This document shows, piece by piece, positions 12,741-25,781 of a DNA stretch of 64,000 bases (positions are counted from its first letter, which is position 1; every line of letters begins with the position of its first letter). Made by a program: the position numbers and the translations under genes. This DNA comes from Buxus sempervirens. Lineage: Eukaryota; Streptophyta; Magnoliopsida; Buxales; Buxaceae. The notes beneath the pieces were generated by a model, which was given only the letters and a program-made list of their open reading frames with translations, made no database searches and was not told the DNA's origin. The DNA is taken from the NCBI GenBank assembly GCA_947561395.2, contig OX387191.1:33745439-33809438 (forward strand), written 5' to 3'.

Positions 12741-14082
12741 AAAGAAGAGAAAGTTTGTTGGTGAAGAGAACAGCACAAAGAGGGCTAGACGTGGGTACTG
12801 ATTTGGGGTAGTAAGTCCAGCAAGGAAAAGGCAAGCAACACCCTTTAAAACTTGTATAAAATGGTTTGGTTTATTGTAAAAGAGTTTTCTTTTAATTACT
12901 ATTGTTATTTGGCGAATTATTTTCAAAGTATGGTTACTGTAATGTAAATTTCAAAGTATGGCGAATTATTGTTACAGTGCAGAGAACTTGGAAGGTGATA
13001 GTGTTCAAGGATTAGAAGGGAAGGTGTTCATGCACATGTGGTGTGGAATTGTAGGTTTTGAAACACATAAGGGGCTAATTTTGTGGGGATCATATCCTTG
13101 AATTTCATGGTGTAGGAAAGAAAACCCAGAAATGTAAGAGAATTAGAAATCTTACACTACCAATTTCTGAAAGTATTTTTTGGATTAATCAAATTATTAC
13201 ATTTACTTAGAGGACTGTAAGACCCCAGTTTTGAGTAGAGAAAAAAATAATATAATAATAATAAACAATATAAAATAGTAGATAAAATAAAATATATGCA
13301 AAAGTATGAACACATGGATTTATGGGCAGGCTTAATCAAAATTTATTTATTACTGGAGATTTGTGGTCATTAGTTGTCAAAGAGAATAACCTTAAGTGGA
13401 TGCGGGAAAATGTAGGGTTTTCAGTGGGCGAGCATGCACAGGATCAAGGCTTTTAAAAGGTTGTCGTGCGGCAATGCGTATGGGAGCGTGTGGAAGGTAT
13501 ATATATACTAAAGGGGAAATTAGGGTTTTGGTTTTCGAATGCTCGCATCATATTTTGGTAACTGGGCGATTTGGCGATTGCGGCTGAAATGGCGATTAGG
13601 GTTTCGCTGGGAAGAGATGAGAACCGCAAGAGCTGCTAGGAGTTTATTGGAGTCGGATTTCAGTGGGTTATTCCTCTCGCGAACAGGGGATCAGTTCGGC
13701 GACCTTCGCATCCACGCGCACAGTCGGAGTCGGTGATCGGCCGCGGTTGTGGAAGATGCTGTTGTTCTGGGATTAAGCGCATACGGTGAGTAGCACTGTT
13801 TTACAACAGGGTTTTATGTTTCTCGAGCTTATTATGATGCATGTTTTGTATATTGAGTGATGGTATGATGTTTTCTGGTTTTTCTGGGTTTTCGGAAAGT
13901 TACATGAACAGAGTCTCCGGATTGAAGTTTTAATTGAAAATGAAAGTGTTTAGATTAATTTCAAATCTGGTTGGGAAGTCTTCTGGGAGTATTAGGAGTG
14001 TACTGGAGTAGTTACAGACCTTCACAAACCGGCCAGTCATGTAGATCTCAAAATAACAGAGAAATGAAAACTACAGGGGGTA

Positions 14083-14405
14083 TCCGCCCACCTCGCGCTC
14101 ACCGGCGTTCACCTCGGAGGTAGGCGCCCTGTTAAAAATGACCTACCGCCGATCCCGCGCCCACCTCGCGCTCATCTCGCGCGAAGTAGAAAACGAGGCG
14201 CCCATCTCGCGCGAATCTCGCGCCCACCTAGCGCTCATCTCGTGCGAAGTAGAAAACGAGGCGCCCATCTCGCGCGAATCTCGCGCCCACCTCACGCCCA
14301 TCTCGCGCTCACCTCGCGCTCACCTAGCGTCGGGTGAGCGGCAGGTCCATTTTTAACTGTTTCTTCACCGCCAACCGGCGCTCACCTCGCGCCCACCTCA
14401 GGAGG
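14083..14405 (+). repeat. CpG-rich tandem cassette of LTR B
   Basis: An isolated island of CACCTCGCGCTCA and ATCTCGCGCGAA words, with about two and a half copies of a ~70-bp unit containing AAGTAGAAAACGAGGCGCCC. GC content and CpG density are far above the surrounding LTR. It occupies the place where H and K carry different dyad words. Confidence 0.85.
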
Positions 14406-15514
14406 TGGGCGCATAGTCCAATACACTTGCCGAATTACAGAATTTGTTGAAAATAGCCCCTTAATTACATGAAAGACATTTAAGTAAATGTCATGTGTAT
14501 TTATTTCTCCATTTACTTAAGTCTTTACATGTAAATAAGGTTTTACCCCCATTTGGAACCAATAAAAATACTTCCAAGGTCTAATTCCCAGCCAATAAAA
14601 AGTCAACTTTCCAGTTCATGCCTAAATCCCGGTTTTTATCAAAATGCCCGGTTTGGGTTTAATACCCAGATGAGTGATTCAGGAGCCCAGAAAATTCTAG
14701 GAGATGTGTTTACCCATCAATAGACTACAACCAAAATTTGAGCCCGAAACTCCTTGTAGATTTGTCTAGAAAAATTATATACCAAAAGTCAACGTTTTTA
14801 ACCAGACTTAGAATATTTTGAGGTCCGGAACTTTTTGTCTCAGAGTTGATTGCTTTTTGGTATGGTGACCTTATAGGGGATCCTAAGACTATTCCACTCA
14901 TCCAAAATGTGTTTCCAGGGTTTTATAACATTCATTTGATTGATCTGGATTATGAAAACGAAATTTGGAATCTAGGAGCTGTTTTGCTGGATTATGTTTA
15001 ATCGAAGTTTGGATGCTGAAATCACTTCTATATAATGTGCTTTATTCTGAAAGTCAGTTTTGAAACCATATTGTTCTGCTGAAATAACTCTACACTATCA
15101 TGCTAGTTCACCTTTGAATGCACGGTGCACTTCAGGAATGATTTACTTGAATATTGCTTTATATCGGTGGACAGTTTAGAATCATATCTTATTCCGTTCT
15201 GGTTTCATTTGTTTGAAAAATTCTGAATGTATTGTCTTGTTATAAATAACTGTGTTTTGTATTCAAATGGCATGGTTTGTGGAAATGAGAAATACTGAAA
15301 GTATTGAGATACTATTTGGTCCAGAGGGACAGGTGATGAACTCTGATGAGTTTTACATGATGTGGAATGAATGGTTTTACTTTGATGTTGGAATTGAGAT
15401 TATACGATGTTTTACTGTTTTGGTCTAGCTTGTCCTGGATCCAGAGTCTAAGCTTAGTAATGTGATGTTATTGTTGGTTGTTGGAATTGCATGGCCTTGT
15501 GTGTTGCCACGACC

Positions 15515-15955
15515 GGTGTAGAGCAGCCAGAAACCCTGAGTAGGCCTGGTTGTCAATGCAGAAACCCGGGGAGTAGGCCTGCATTGGATGACGAAACCCT
15601 GAGTAGGCCGTCATTTCAGAGTATCCGAAACCCTGAGTAGGCCGGAACTGTGTACATGGAGGTGTGGAGTGTCTACTTGGCATGTTTAATTTATCAACTA
15701 AACGATAGTCATGACATTGACCAATGTTGGTATTTGATTTTGTTTGTCGTGATATGTTTTATTCGCTGGTTTGTTGGTATTTATGGTTCATGGAATATTG
15801 TTTACCGATTATTGTGTATTGTACCTCCCGCCGGTGTAGAGCAGCCAGAAACCCTGAGTAGGCCTGGTTGTCAATGCAGAAACCCGGGGAGTAGGCCTGC
15901 ATTGGATGACGTAGTCATTTCAATATCCGAAACCCTGAGTAGGCCGGATATACAT
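15515..15955 (+). repeat. Duplicated CTGAGTAGGCC block in LTR B
   Basis: A ~125-bp block built from repeats of AAACCCTGAGTAGGCC with spacers TTGTCAATGCAG and CATTGGATGACG occurs twice about 315 bp apart (15515-15645 and 15830-15955). LTR A carries one diverged block of the same design (19195-19305, ATACCCTGAGTAGGCC). Confidence 0.85.
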
Positions 15956-16845
15956 TTGGAGGCGTGGGCATGGTTATGAGAAGACTTGGTGTTATGTGAC
16001 ATTGGTATATCTGGAATTATATCTTGAGATACAAAATTATGCTTATTTGCTATGTTGTTGCCAATTAATCATTATTTTATCGATATCTTCGGGATTGGAA
16101 ACGGATTGTTATTGCTTGATTTACCTGATGGTTTTCCGCACTGATATGAATTGGATTATTGAAGTTTAGTCGGATTATTCGGAATATGCGTATTATCCTC
16201 ATTGTACATGGTTATAATCGTGGCATGTTTTAGAACTGAAATAAATGTATTTGTGCATGCATGTGCTGCTCACTGGGATATTCGTATCTCATTCCGTATT
16301 GTTTTGTTTTGTTTTCAGCTGCTCCTGGGGAGGACGATACTTGCGGGTAGTTACTTGGTCATGTGAGTTTATTTTCGTTTGGGATTATTTTAGCGCACTC
16401 TGTTATATAGTTTTTGTTGTATTCATGTTTTTCCTTCACTCTGATATTGCGATCCTGAGTTTTATAATAACCTCTGGAGACGAGTTACGGGTTTTTCATG
16501 TGACTCGGATCCGGGGCGTTACAAGGACGAATTTGGACTTGTGCTTTTCATGAAAGTTGTTTGTTTTTGAGTCTACATTAGCTGAAAAATATATAAGAAA
16601 TAATATTTTTTTGTTTACTAATTTTGAACTTAATTTTTATGGGTGCTTGGTTGCACTGTTTTTCCAAAAAAGTAAGCTTCAAAGCGTCACTATTTCTCAA
16701 CCACAAAGAGTTCGCAAAACCTATTAAAGGATAGTTTATTTCAGTCAATTTTGAACCTAAAGAATCAAGTTTGGTGTCATTTGAGTGAGAAATGACTAAG
16801 TTATGGGGTTTTGAAGATATATTGTATGTATAGGACAAAATGTAT

Positions 16846-19800
16846 TGTAAAATCCCGAATTTTTAATAAAATTAAAATTTTGATTTTATGTTCGTTGATT
16901 TATTTAATTGGGGGAAATTTTCAGAAAATAGAGAAAGGAAGTTATTTAGAGTAAAATTTCAGAATCTAGACATATGGAATTATTAAAATGGCAAATTGGT
17001 TAATTGAGTTTCGGGGTTGGGTTTTGATGGTTCGGTGGCGTAGCGAGGAAAAGGTTATTTTGGGGATTTCGCATGTCTAAGTAGAGAGGGTCATAAATTA
17101 AGGTAAGGGTTATAAAATTTTAATTTGTATAGATGATAATAATATGTTAAATTTTTTATTAAGTTGGTAGTGGTTAGGGGACTCCGATTGGTAGAGTGGC
17201 AGTCATCGGATCATGTGTTAAAGAGTTGCTTAAGTAGAGAGTTGCTGTGGAGGAGCGTAGCTGCAGATCATGAATTGAGGATGGCTTTGAGTGCTAATGG
17301 AGCTTATAAATAGAAGCCTCGTTTGAGTTTTTTGGGTTTTCATTTGAGCTGAGCAGAGGAGGAGATTTCAGCTGTTGGATTGATCCAATTTGTGTAGAAT
17401 AGCAGAAGGGGAGTGGGCGGATTCAGAAATTAAGTGTTCAGAAGTCTGATCGGAGCTAAATCCGAGTTGTCTTGGAGCATGGAATGCCTGTTGTTGTAGG
17501 ATTAGACTCGATCGATCGCAGATCAAAGCGAATCCTCTGGTAAGTTGAATTCATATTGAATTTGGTAGATGATCTCTTAAGAAATTAGGTGAAAGTTCAT
17601 ATCTAATCAGATCTGAACAATTTCATAGAAGCAGAGAAATGAGCGGCAGAAAATTTGGAAATTGGAGTTCTGTTGTCGGAGATCAGATGCAAGGATAGAG
17701 TAGCTGAACCAGAAGAGATTCAAATCAAGTAAGTAGCACTTACTTTCTACCGGATTGCAAATGTATTTGATTTGAAACACTAGTTTAATCGCTGCATTTG
17801 AGTTGTTTTTACCTATGAGTACATTTCGAGCGAAATCCTTATGAATATAGTTATTTCATGTTAAATTAAATCCAATTGATGATCATTAGGTTGTATAAGG
17901 AGTTAAGAAGAGAATTGAATGAAGTATAGAAGTGGAAATAGGTTCAGTCCTCATTAGAATCGATTTGGCAGTGTTTAAATGGTTTTTCAGAAAAACAAAG
18001 TGGGTGCACTGAGTACGGCTGACTAACAAGAGGTCAGTGGTACTTAGCAGTAGTTGAAATTGTTAGATGCGCTGAGTGCCGCCTACTGACAGTAGGTCAG
18101 TGCACCCTCCAAAAATTAGCGAGAAGTGCGGCTAATTGTTTTGGGGTTGATTTCTTGAGTTTATTTGATCAAAAGCTTATCTAAAAGATTCATTAAGATG
18201 TTAGCATTAGTCTTAAATAATTTTGATCTATCAAATTCACACCAACAAATATTGAGAGGATTTAAAGTGATTAAATTCAGACTATGAGGATTGTTCATGG
18301 TCTCCAAGGAGGGCTAACCTTGGCTGAGGTTGGCGCCCATTTGTTCTAGCTACAGCCAAGTGCAACTGAGCTCATGAAATGTTAAATTCAAGTTTTAAAC
18401 CTAAATACTATCTTAGAACCTCTAAACAAATATTATAATCTTGCTGAAGTATTAGTTAGTTAAGGAGGTAAAGTAAACTTAAATGTATAAAATTTAGGGA
18501 GTTTGGTGTAGGAAATTTCTACTGATTATGTATAAGAATAAAACCTGATTTTTATTATCAAGCTAATACTTCCTAGAGCTTAAATAAGGGTTAGTTACTT
18601 TTTGAAATAGGTTAAAGCTTAGAAACTCTACAGCAACTTCAATCAGGCGAAAGCTTTAGCAATGAATACTAAGGAAAGAATATAGAAAACTTTATCTGAA
18701 CTAATAGAAATAATTGAACAGAACCTTTACTGATTTAAAGTACTTTTGTGATCCATGTTTTATTACTGAATTTAGATCGTGATATTGTTGAACTGAGTTT
18801 TATCAAAGGTTAGTTTGCTGAACAAAATTTATAAAAGAGTTTCCTTGAGTTATTTGTTTACACAGTTTGGTTTGAATATGTACTTTGGTTTTGAAAATAC
18901 TTTTGGAGTTCCATAGAGTATTGTTCTGGTCCTGTGTGACCCATGATAAATACACACTTGAGGACTCCATGATGGAGCGATTTGGTCCTGAGTGACCCAT
19001 GGTAAATATTGTTTGCGTTTAGCCGTGGTTGCATAAGATGTTGTTTTTACATGGTGGGTTATACACTTAGTTGAGTTGCTAAGTTTATTTTGTTTAAGGT
19101 CTAGCTTGTCCTGGATCCAGAGTCTAAGCTTAGTAATGTGATGTGTTGACTTTATTGTTGTAATTGCATAGCCATGAGTGTTGCCATGACCAGGGTAGAG
19201 CAGCACGATACCCTGAGTAGGCCGTGTTGTCAGTGCCGATACTCGGAGTAGGCCGGAATTGGATGACGATACCCTGAGTAAGCCGTCATTTCAGAGTACC
19301 GAGCCTATGTTGGCAAAACTATGTACCAGGAGGCTTGGATGTCGCTCCAGCATGCGAATTACCCAATATAAGTGAACTACATGACATTAGCCTTGATGTT
19401 TTGGTTTTATCGGTAATTGTATTTCCAATTGGTCCTGAGTGGCCAATGATAAACACTCAGCTTTCCAAATTATGATTTCATCGAAGTGTTGTTATCTAGT
19501 TATAAGTGATTTTAAGGTTATATTTGTGATTTGATACCGACGTTAATTGCTTAGGTTACATATTGAATTTCATTAGCTATATCATCTTTATCTGTTATAT
19601 TATTGTGGGATTAGTCGGATTAATCGTGTTATTGCCATCATTACCTGTATATTATTCGATCTATGTTTTATAACTTTGAAAAATGTATTTGTGCATGCAT
19701 GTGCTACTTACTGGGATATTTGTATTTCATTCCGTATTGTTTTCTTATGGTTTCAGCTGCTCTTGGAGAGGACGATACCTGTGGGTAGTTGCTTGGTTAT

Positions 19801-19982
19801 GTGAGTTTAGAGTTATATTACTGTATTTACTATTTTAGTTTGGGCTTGTAGCGCACTTTGATTATTTAGTTATTGTTTCGTTCATGTTTTTCCTTCACTC
19901 TGATATATTGATCTTGTGTGAAAAATTAAACTTCGAAGACGAGTTACGATTTTATTACGTAACCCGGATCTGGGGCGCTACA
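16846..19982 (+). mobile_element. Solo LTR A
   Basis: 3137 bp, from TGTAAAATCCCGAATTTTT to CCGGATCTGGGGCGCTACA, with a perfect 5-bp target duplication TGTAT at 16841-16845 and 19983-19987. It is nested in LTR C. Its start is almost the same as that of G (52556), so A and G form one family. A TATA-like TATAAATAG lies at 17305. A donor-like GTAAGTAGCAC is at 17729 and TTTCAG at 19751-19756. No internal region follows. Confidence 0.93.
18001..18115 (+). repeat. Dyad-word cassette of LTR A
   Basis: Contains GGTGCACTGAGTACGGCTGA, AAGAGGTCAGTGGTAC and GCTGAGTGCCGCCTACTGAC followed by AGTAGGTCAGTGCACC. CCTACTGACAGTAGG is an inverted repeat, and the outer GGTGCACTGA and TCAGTGCACC pair. LTR G has a related but distinct cassette at 53768-53885. 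Confidence 0.75.
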
Positions 19983-21754
19983 TGTATCTATATAATGTTA
20001 AATTTGAGAAAATACTATAGCAATTATTTTATGTATTTCATTGGTTTCCCTAACTTCATACTATCCATATTGTTATAGAGAAATTTTATTTTGTTAATGA
20101 GATATGAACTTTTATTATTTGAAAATAAACCCATACCATAAGTGGGAAAATTATAGAGGATAATTGATGTAAGGTTTCTAGACTTGCTTTATGATTGAAT
20201 AAAGAATTTTTTAAGCTTCTTAGGCTGATTTATGTTGATCAAATGAATAGATTTCAAGTAGATTTGGCTGCTGGAAATATTCAGATTTAACTTAGTTTTG
20301 TCTCTTGAAATTTTTAGACATGGTTAAATCTTTTAAAAACTACTTTTGAGAGTATTCTTATGTTAAAGTTTAGAGTTATGTGTTCAGACTTTCATATGTA
20401 ATAGCAACTAGAAGTGGATTTCATTTTTATTTAATTCTAGACATTCTTATGTTCAAAATTGAATATATTTGGAAATTGTTTCTTGATTTCAGAATTTGGA
20501 AATTTTGATTTTGATTTATACATGGATTTCATTGGTATTCGAGAAAGGTTTATCCTATGTGGCATGGGTTTGCTTATGGTGGTTTGTTTACCCAATAATG
20601 GCATTTGTTGTCCTGGTGTGGCAGTTGTTTTGGTAATGGTTTTGGTGTGGAAAATACTTGGTCTGGTTTATGGCTAGTAGGCTTAGCTAACTCTTGGATC
20701 CAAACTCTTGCTAGATAGTGAGAAGCAGGCCGGTCTTTGTTTTGTTTGGTGGTCCTTGATTCCTCTGCGTTTCCTTCATAGGGTTGGAGAGGCCTTCCAT
20801 GAGGGATGTGCTGCGGCAAACCCGTTTCCACCGTGTATCTTGGCGCGATAGTGGTGAGGTCATCTCTTTGGTATTAGGCATTGATATGCTATTGGTATTT
20901 AAAGACTGGGTTTGTGCATGCCAACCCAATACTTGTATCAAGTTTGGGTGCTCTGCAATAAGTCGATGTCCGGGGGGTCCGGCTTCGCACATAAGTCGTG
21001 AGGTGGCATTGGACAAAGAACTAATCACTCAGAGAAGTTTGATTCTCACGAGTCCTACAAAGTCACTTGGTGAATTATTAATACTATAGCTTTTCTTGGA
21101 TTTGGATTGTATCATTTGCTTTGTGAACAAAGATTTAGTAATTGCTGATTTGGTTTAAATATATCGCTTGAAATTAGTTATTTGACTTTTGATATTAAGA
21201 TGGATTAGATAGTCATTTTGGTTTACTCAAATTCATATTACATTTTAAAACTAAAATGTCAGGATTGGATTCAGCATGCATGTGTTGCTTACTGAGATAT
21301 TTTGTCTCATATCGGCTTTCAAATATTTTGTTTTCAGGAAATTCTGTCAAGGACGAAACAATGAGAATAGATCTCTAAAGGGCTTAAAGAAGGGATTAGA
21401 ATAATTGACTTAGGTGGTAAACCTATGTAATATATGATCATGTAATTTAAATGTTATGGAGGTTTTAAATTTTAGCGTGCTCTAATTTACTCCTATATCT
21501 TAGTAGTTTTATTCCTTTGTTTTGTTACCTCTTAATCAGTGCCTTGATCTATGCTAAAATAAAAAAAATAAAAAATTTTGAAGCCGGATCCGGGGCGCTA
21601 CATTCTGTCTCCCATTTTGATGTTGAAAAAAAAAAAGGAGAAGAGATATATAAACACGGTATTTTTTGAAGTAGCTAAAAGATAATGTTATAGTTTTACC
21701 TTTTTTTTTAGATATAATAAAGGTTATAGCAATACTTTTATATTCGAAAATTAC

Positions 21755-21901
21755 CATATCTAGTGGATTTGGATTGTCAATGATGTTGACCACTGTTGTT
21801 GGTATGTAGCTTGTTGAGGAGCTTACTTTTGGCATATATAGTTTTTTTTTCATATCATTTAGAAGTTCCTCATTTTCAATAGACCTAGTAAAAACATACA
21901 T
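21755..21901 (-). other. Candidate upstream exon of the RPA1-like gene
   Basis: An open frame reading RSIENEELLNDMKKKLYMP, then SYIPTTVVNIIDNPNPLDM, ends at a good donor (GATATG|GTAATT). It has the same strand and lies just upstream of the LTR C insertion, so it could be the exon before the zinc-ribbon exon at 11728. I do not recognise the sequence with confidence; the link is positional. Confidence 0.35.
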
Positions 21902-21909
21902 TAATTTGT

Positions 21910-23760
21910 TGAATTATAAAGATGAGCTTGTATACAGAAATATTAGCATGTATGCAATAAGCATTACCAGGATTGTAGTATATTTGCTTCAGAGATGTTT
22001 GGATTTATTAAGAAACAACTTGATCTTTTTGTTGATAAGCAGCAACTTGTAAATGAACAGGTAGTATTATCAAAATTTATAAATTTGTATTTTCTAAATA
22101 GTAGGTTATTGAATCTAAGTATTTACTGTTAAATGGAAGGACTTTGACATGTTTAGCAAGCACAATAGTTTTTGTGTCTACTATGCAAGCTACGGATGCA
22201 CACTCATTGTCTATGAATTGATCCCATATTGAAAGAAGTACTGGCTCTAATTTGAAATAAGGATAATTAGAAAAGAAGTATAATATATGTAATATTAAAT
22301 TTGTTTGTGTGAAGTGAATACATTGTTGATCTACGAGGATAATTTCTTGAATCCTTGATGTATTGTCTTTTTTTTTAAAATTTTTTTCTCTAGGAACACA
22401 TCAAGTGCTATGCCAAGTACATCTATAATCTAGTAGTCATTAAAACGAAGAGATACATATTAAATTTAGAGCATTTTCCATAGTACGACATGTAAACATT
22501 TACAAAGATCACTCACTTGCTTGAAAAATAAAATAAGCTCTCTTTAAAAGAGTTTCGTTGAAAAAGAGTAATACAATGCACTGATGGTTGTATGTAATAA
22601 TTATTAAGTATTGATATTTATGCTTTGTCTATCATGTATTCAGAAGAGTTTCTCTATTTTTTTTTAAAGAAAATTTCATGTGGAAAATTGATCACCTTTT
22701 GATAAGTTATTTCTCTTTTGTTGCGATCTTTCGTGTTTTCATCCTGGGCTAGAGAGGAAGAATATGTTAAGGATGCAACAGTATTGGGCCACAGTTGTGA
22801 CTTTGAAAGAAATGATCTTCAAGCTCAGACTCTGCCAAATCAGATGAGCTAGTGAAGTCAATGAAGATGAAAAGAGATCAATATTGGACTGTGATTTTTG
22901 GGTCTTAATTAGTTGTATACTCCAACGTATTTGTAAACAAATAAAGTTGAAATGCAGCAGATATAGCAAGAACTTGAGCCTTTTTTGATTTATGAAATAT
23001 ACAAATTATTAAATGAAGGAGGAAGCTTGATAGTACAAGGTTAAAATTTTTTGATTTAGTGAGCAAATAATGGATCAATTAGGTGTTGACGAAAGTACAA
23101 TTAGGGAAAAGAGATTATCATGTCAAATTTGCATTTAGATTAAAGATTGAAGCAAAGGCATAGTACTAAATTTCTAATGATATACAATTAAGAAGCTGTA
23201 GGAAAAAAGGCACAGGTAGAAAGCTGTAGGTATAGTGAGAACACTAAAGCGAAAAATTAGCATGAATTCTTCGCGAATAAAGAAATTACTAAGAATGTAG
23301 ACAATATAGAAAAGGTTGAAGACAACTCCATTGGCAAGTTTGAAAGAAATGATTTACAAGCTCAGACTCTCCCAAATTAGGTGAGCTGGTGAAGTCAATA
23401 AAGATGAAAGAGAACAATATTGTATTGCAATTTTTTTTTGTCTTAATTAGTTTTATACTCCAGCATTTTTGCAAATAATTAAAGGTGAAATGCAGGAGAT
23501 ATTGCAACAATTAAAGGTCAAATTTGCATTTAGATTTTGAAGATTGAAGCAATTTAGATTTTGAAGATTGAAGCAGACACAAAATACTGAGTTTGTATTG
23601 ATATAGAGTTAAAAAGACACAAGTAAAAAAGCAGAGGTAGAAAGCTATATTGTGTTTCACAGAGAAATATTGTGTTCTTCAAATAGTTGAAGTAGTGAAC
23701 ATTTTCAGGTTAGTTTATTTATCTCAAACAGAAGGTAAGAGCAACGTTCATTGGTTGATG
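21910..23760. other. AT-rich spacer with a duplicated block
   Basis: No gene recognised. A ~180-bp block occurs twice in direct orientation, 22796-22975 and 23334-23512 (shared words GAAAGAAATGAT, CAAGCTCAGACTCT, GTCTTAATTAGTT, ATACTCCA). The copies are clearly diverged, so the duplication is not recent. Confidence 0.6.
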
Positions 23761-24539
23761 TGTAGCACCCCGGAACCAGGTTTGCCCATACAGGGCACCA
23801 ACCTGTCCCTGAGCCCTACTTATGGGCCCAAAAGTACCTAATTGATACAATCAAGGGCAATTACAAGATAATCATCAGAGGACATAAGCATAAGAAGCAT
23901 GGAATAAAAGTTTCCATCTAACAAAAGTCCATATGTATAATAACTCCAGCTCACAATCTCTCACTCTCATATGCACAGACATATACAAAGGTCATAGTCC
24001 AAAAGTAAGCTTCCAAATGTATGAGTCCAAAAAGAATATTTACATATCCCATTTATAGTTCCAAAAAACTAAATACAACATCATAAGGAGAACCCTACTA
24101 TGGGTGGTAGTAATTCTCAAGCCTGTACTCAAGCTCACTATCAATCTCTACCCCAATACGTGGCTCACCAGGAGGATCTAAAGACAAAACCGGTAAAACA
24201 AAAACACGCGTGTGATGAAAGTCATAGTAAACAGCAAATATGCATGAATAGAAACAGTTCATGCAGTTTTATAACATTATAATAGCGTACTCAGCTATAA
24301 AGTATACAACTGAAGTCAAAATAACTCAATCAGATATCACATGAAATCAGATCAATAAACACAATCATATACTGCAAGCATGTCTTGGTAGGACTCATGG
24401 ATTAGCGTGTCTCTAAATTATATTAATAACCACTGTCCATTTGCCACCTACATGACTTCCAGAGAGAAGTCTAGCTAGGGACAAATCAGCAAGCAGAGCA
24501 CCCACATATGGGCTGACAAGTGACAACCAAACCAATAAT

Positions 24540-24955
24540 CAAGGCCAATCAGAATTCCCCACCCACTGTCGAATGAATAATATGAATCACAATAACACCC
24601 CGCTGATACCCCAAGGTGGGTGGTTGCCGCAGCACCTCTATGCTCCAAAAGGGCCTCACTGATATCCCATAGTGAAAAGCAATATGGAGAAGGTCATTAA
24701 AGCTAACAAGCCAACACTAACACACTGAGTAGACTCACTGTGGATCCACACTAAGTGCATTGCCCAATTAGATGACTCATAACTTAAAACAAAACCACTT
24801 AAATCAATGAGTAAAACTAGTGCTTCAGTGCACAAACCAGGGCCAAGTGGAATTCCCCATCCACTGCCAACCATACCATATGCCAAGTGGAATTCTCTAT
24901 CCACTCCCAAACCATCCGAGGTCAAGTAGAATTCCCCATCCACCACCAATAAAAC
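24540..24955 (-). repeat. Hairpin-forming repeats in LTR K
   Basis: Several copies of a ~30-bp word, AGTGGAATTCCCCATCCACT, at about 24842-24950, with degenerate copies near 24550. The ends AGTGGA and TCCACT pair. LTR H has a longer array of the same design (56708-56965). Confidence 0.75.
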
Positions 24956-25781
24956 CATATGTAATGCCTCGGATCCGGTAGTTTTTCTTCCAACGGATCA
25001 AGGCATTACTTGAATGATAATAAAGCAATTAAGAACAAAAGCATAATAGGATAAAAGTAAATTAGAGTATAAAAAAATTAAACAACTCTTTCATTAATTC
25101 AATATAAAAGTTCTAATAATCCTCAAAATAACTTTTTAACTCAATACATGAAATCTGAACTCAAAGGGTAAACTAATTATTCTAAGCACTTCTTAAAACC
25201 TACCATAAAAGAAATAACTCCTAAACATATCTTCTAACAAAATATAAAAGAAACTAGTAAGCTATAAAGTACTCATTCAAGATCCTCTGCTGTACCCTGT
25301 GTATTATCTACCCCAACTTGCACGTCCTCTCCAAGAGTATCTGAAAACAAATATTTAAAACAAGGGTGAGATATAAAATCTCAGCAAATAGTAACATGCA
25401 TGAAAGAAAACAATCTATATAATTTGAAATCATTTTTCATGAGGTTCCAACTATAAATCCAAATACCAAATATCCAAGAACAATATAACATGAAAACAAA
25501 CCACATAATTTCAAAGTAAAACCAATAATATAATCAACACACCACACAATTTATGACATCACAAGACTCATGAAATAAGACATCTTTGAGAAGTTAAAGA
25601 CCTGATTCCAAATGCCACCTCCCAACATATGTTGACCGCAATACATGAACTACAACATAGGGGAGTACCACCCAGATACAGGGATTAAGGTTTGCATGTA
25701 CAACCACAACTTTCATCTAAAGATCAAAGTAAATAGAAATCTAAACGAAAAGAACAATGTTTATTTTTCCATGCTTTAAAC

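Larger units (their letters stand above)
13216..16523 (+). mobile_element. Solo LTR B
   Basis: 3308 bp, from TGTAAGACCCCAG to CGGATCCGGGGCGTTACA, with a perfect 5-bp target duplication AGGAC at 13211-13215 and 16524-16528. It is inserted in LTR C. Its central part (about 14480-14930) aligns in opposite orientation with LTRs H and K and with bases 1-294, so these form one family. It contains a CpG-rich tandem array (14083-14405) and two copies of a block with CCCTGAGTAGGCC words (15515-15645, 15830-15955). Confidence 0.92.
11754..21602 (+). mobile_element. Solo LTR C, split by nested solo LTRs B and A
   Basis: Starts TGTGAAATCCCAAATTTTC and ends GATCCGGGGCGCTACA. Net length without B, A and their duplicated target bases is about 3394 bp. 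Flanking TTCTA (11749-11753) and TTCTG (21603-21607) form a 5-bp target duplication with one mismatch. C pieces are 11754-13215, 16529-16845 and 19988-21602. It belongs with LTRs D and E: all contain a block like AAGGGTATTTTGGTCAATTC about 250-430 bp from the start. It lies in an intron of the RPA1-like gene, in the opposite orientation to that gene. No primer-binding site or coding region follows, so it is a solo LTR. Confidence 0.85.

Noticed and set aside
12418-12926. Open frames of 90-138 residues, rich in Lys/Glu on + and Ser/Phe/Leu on -
   Set aside because: They are produced by the ~150-bp purine-only tract in LTR C; no domain pattern and low complexity.
20459-21089. Open frames of 72-105 residues on both strands near 20.5-21.1 kb
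   Set aside because: They fall in the 3' third of LTR C, whose relatives have no frame there.
22739-23510. Two similar minus-strand open frames of 73-76 residues as a tandem gene pair
   Set aside because: The similarity comes from a diverged DNA duplication with indels; the frames are hydrophobic AT-rich chance frames with no splice or start context.
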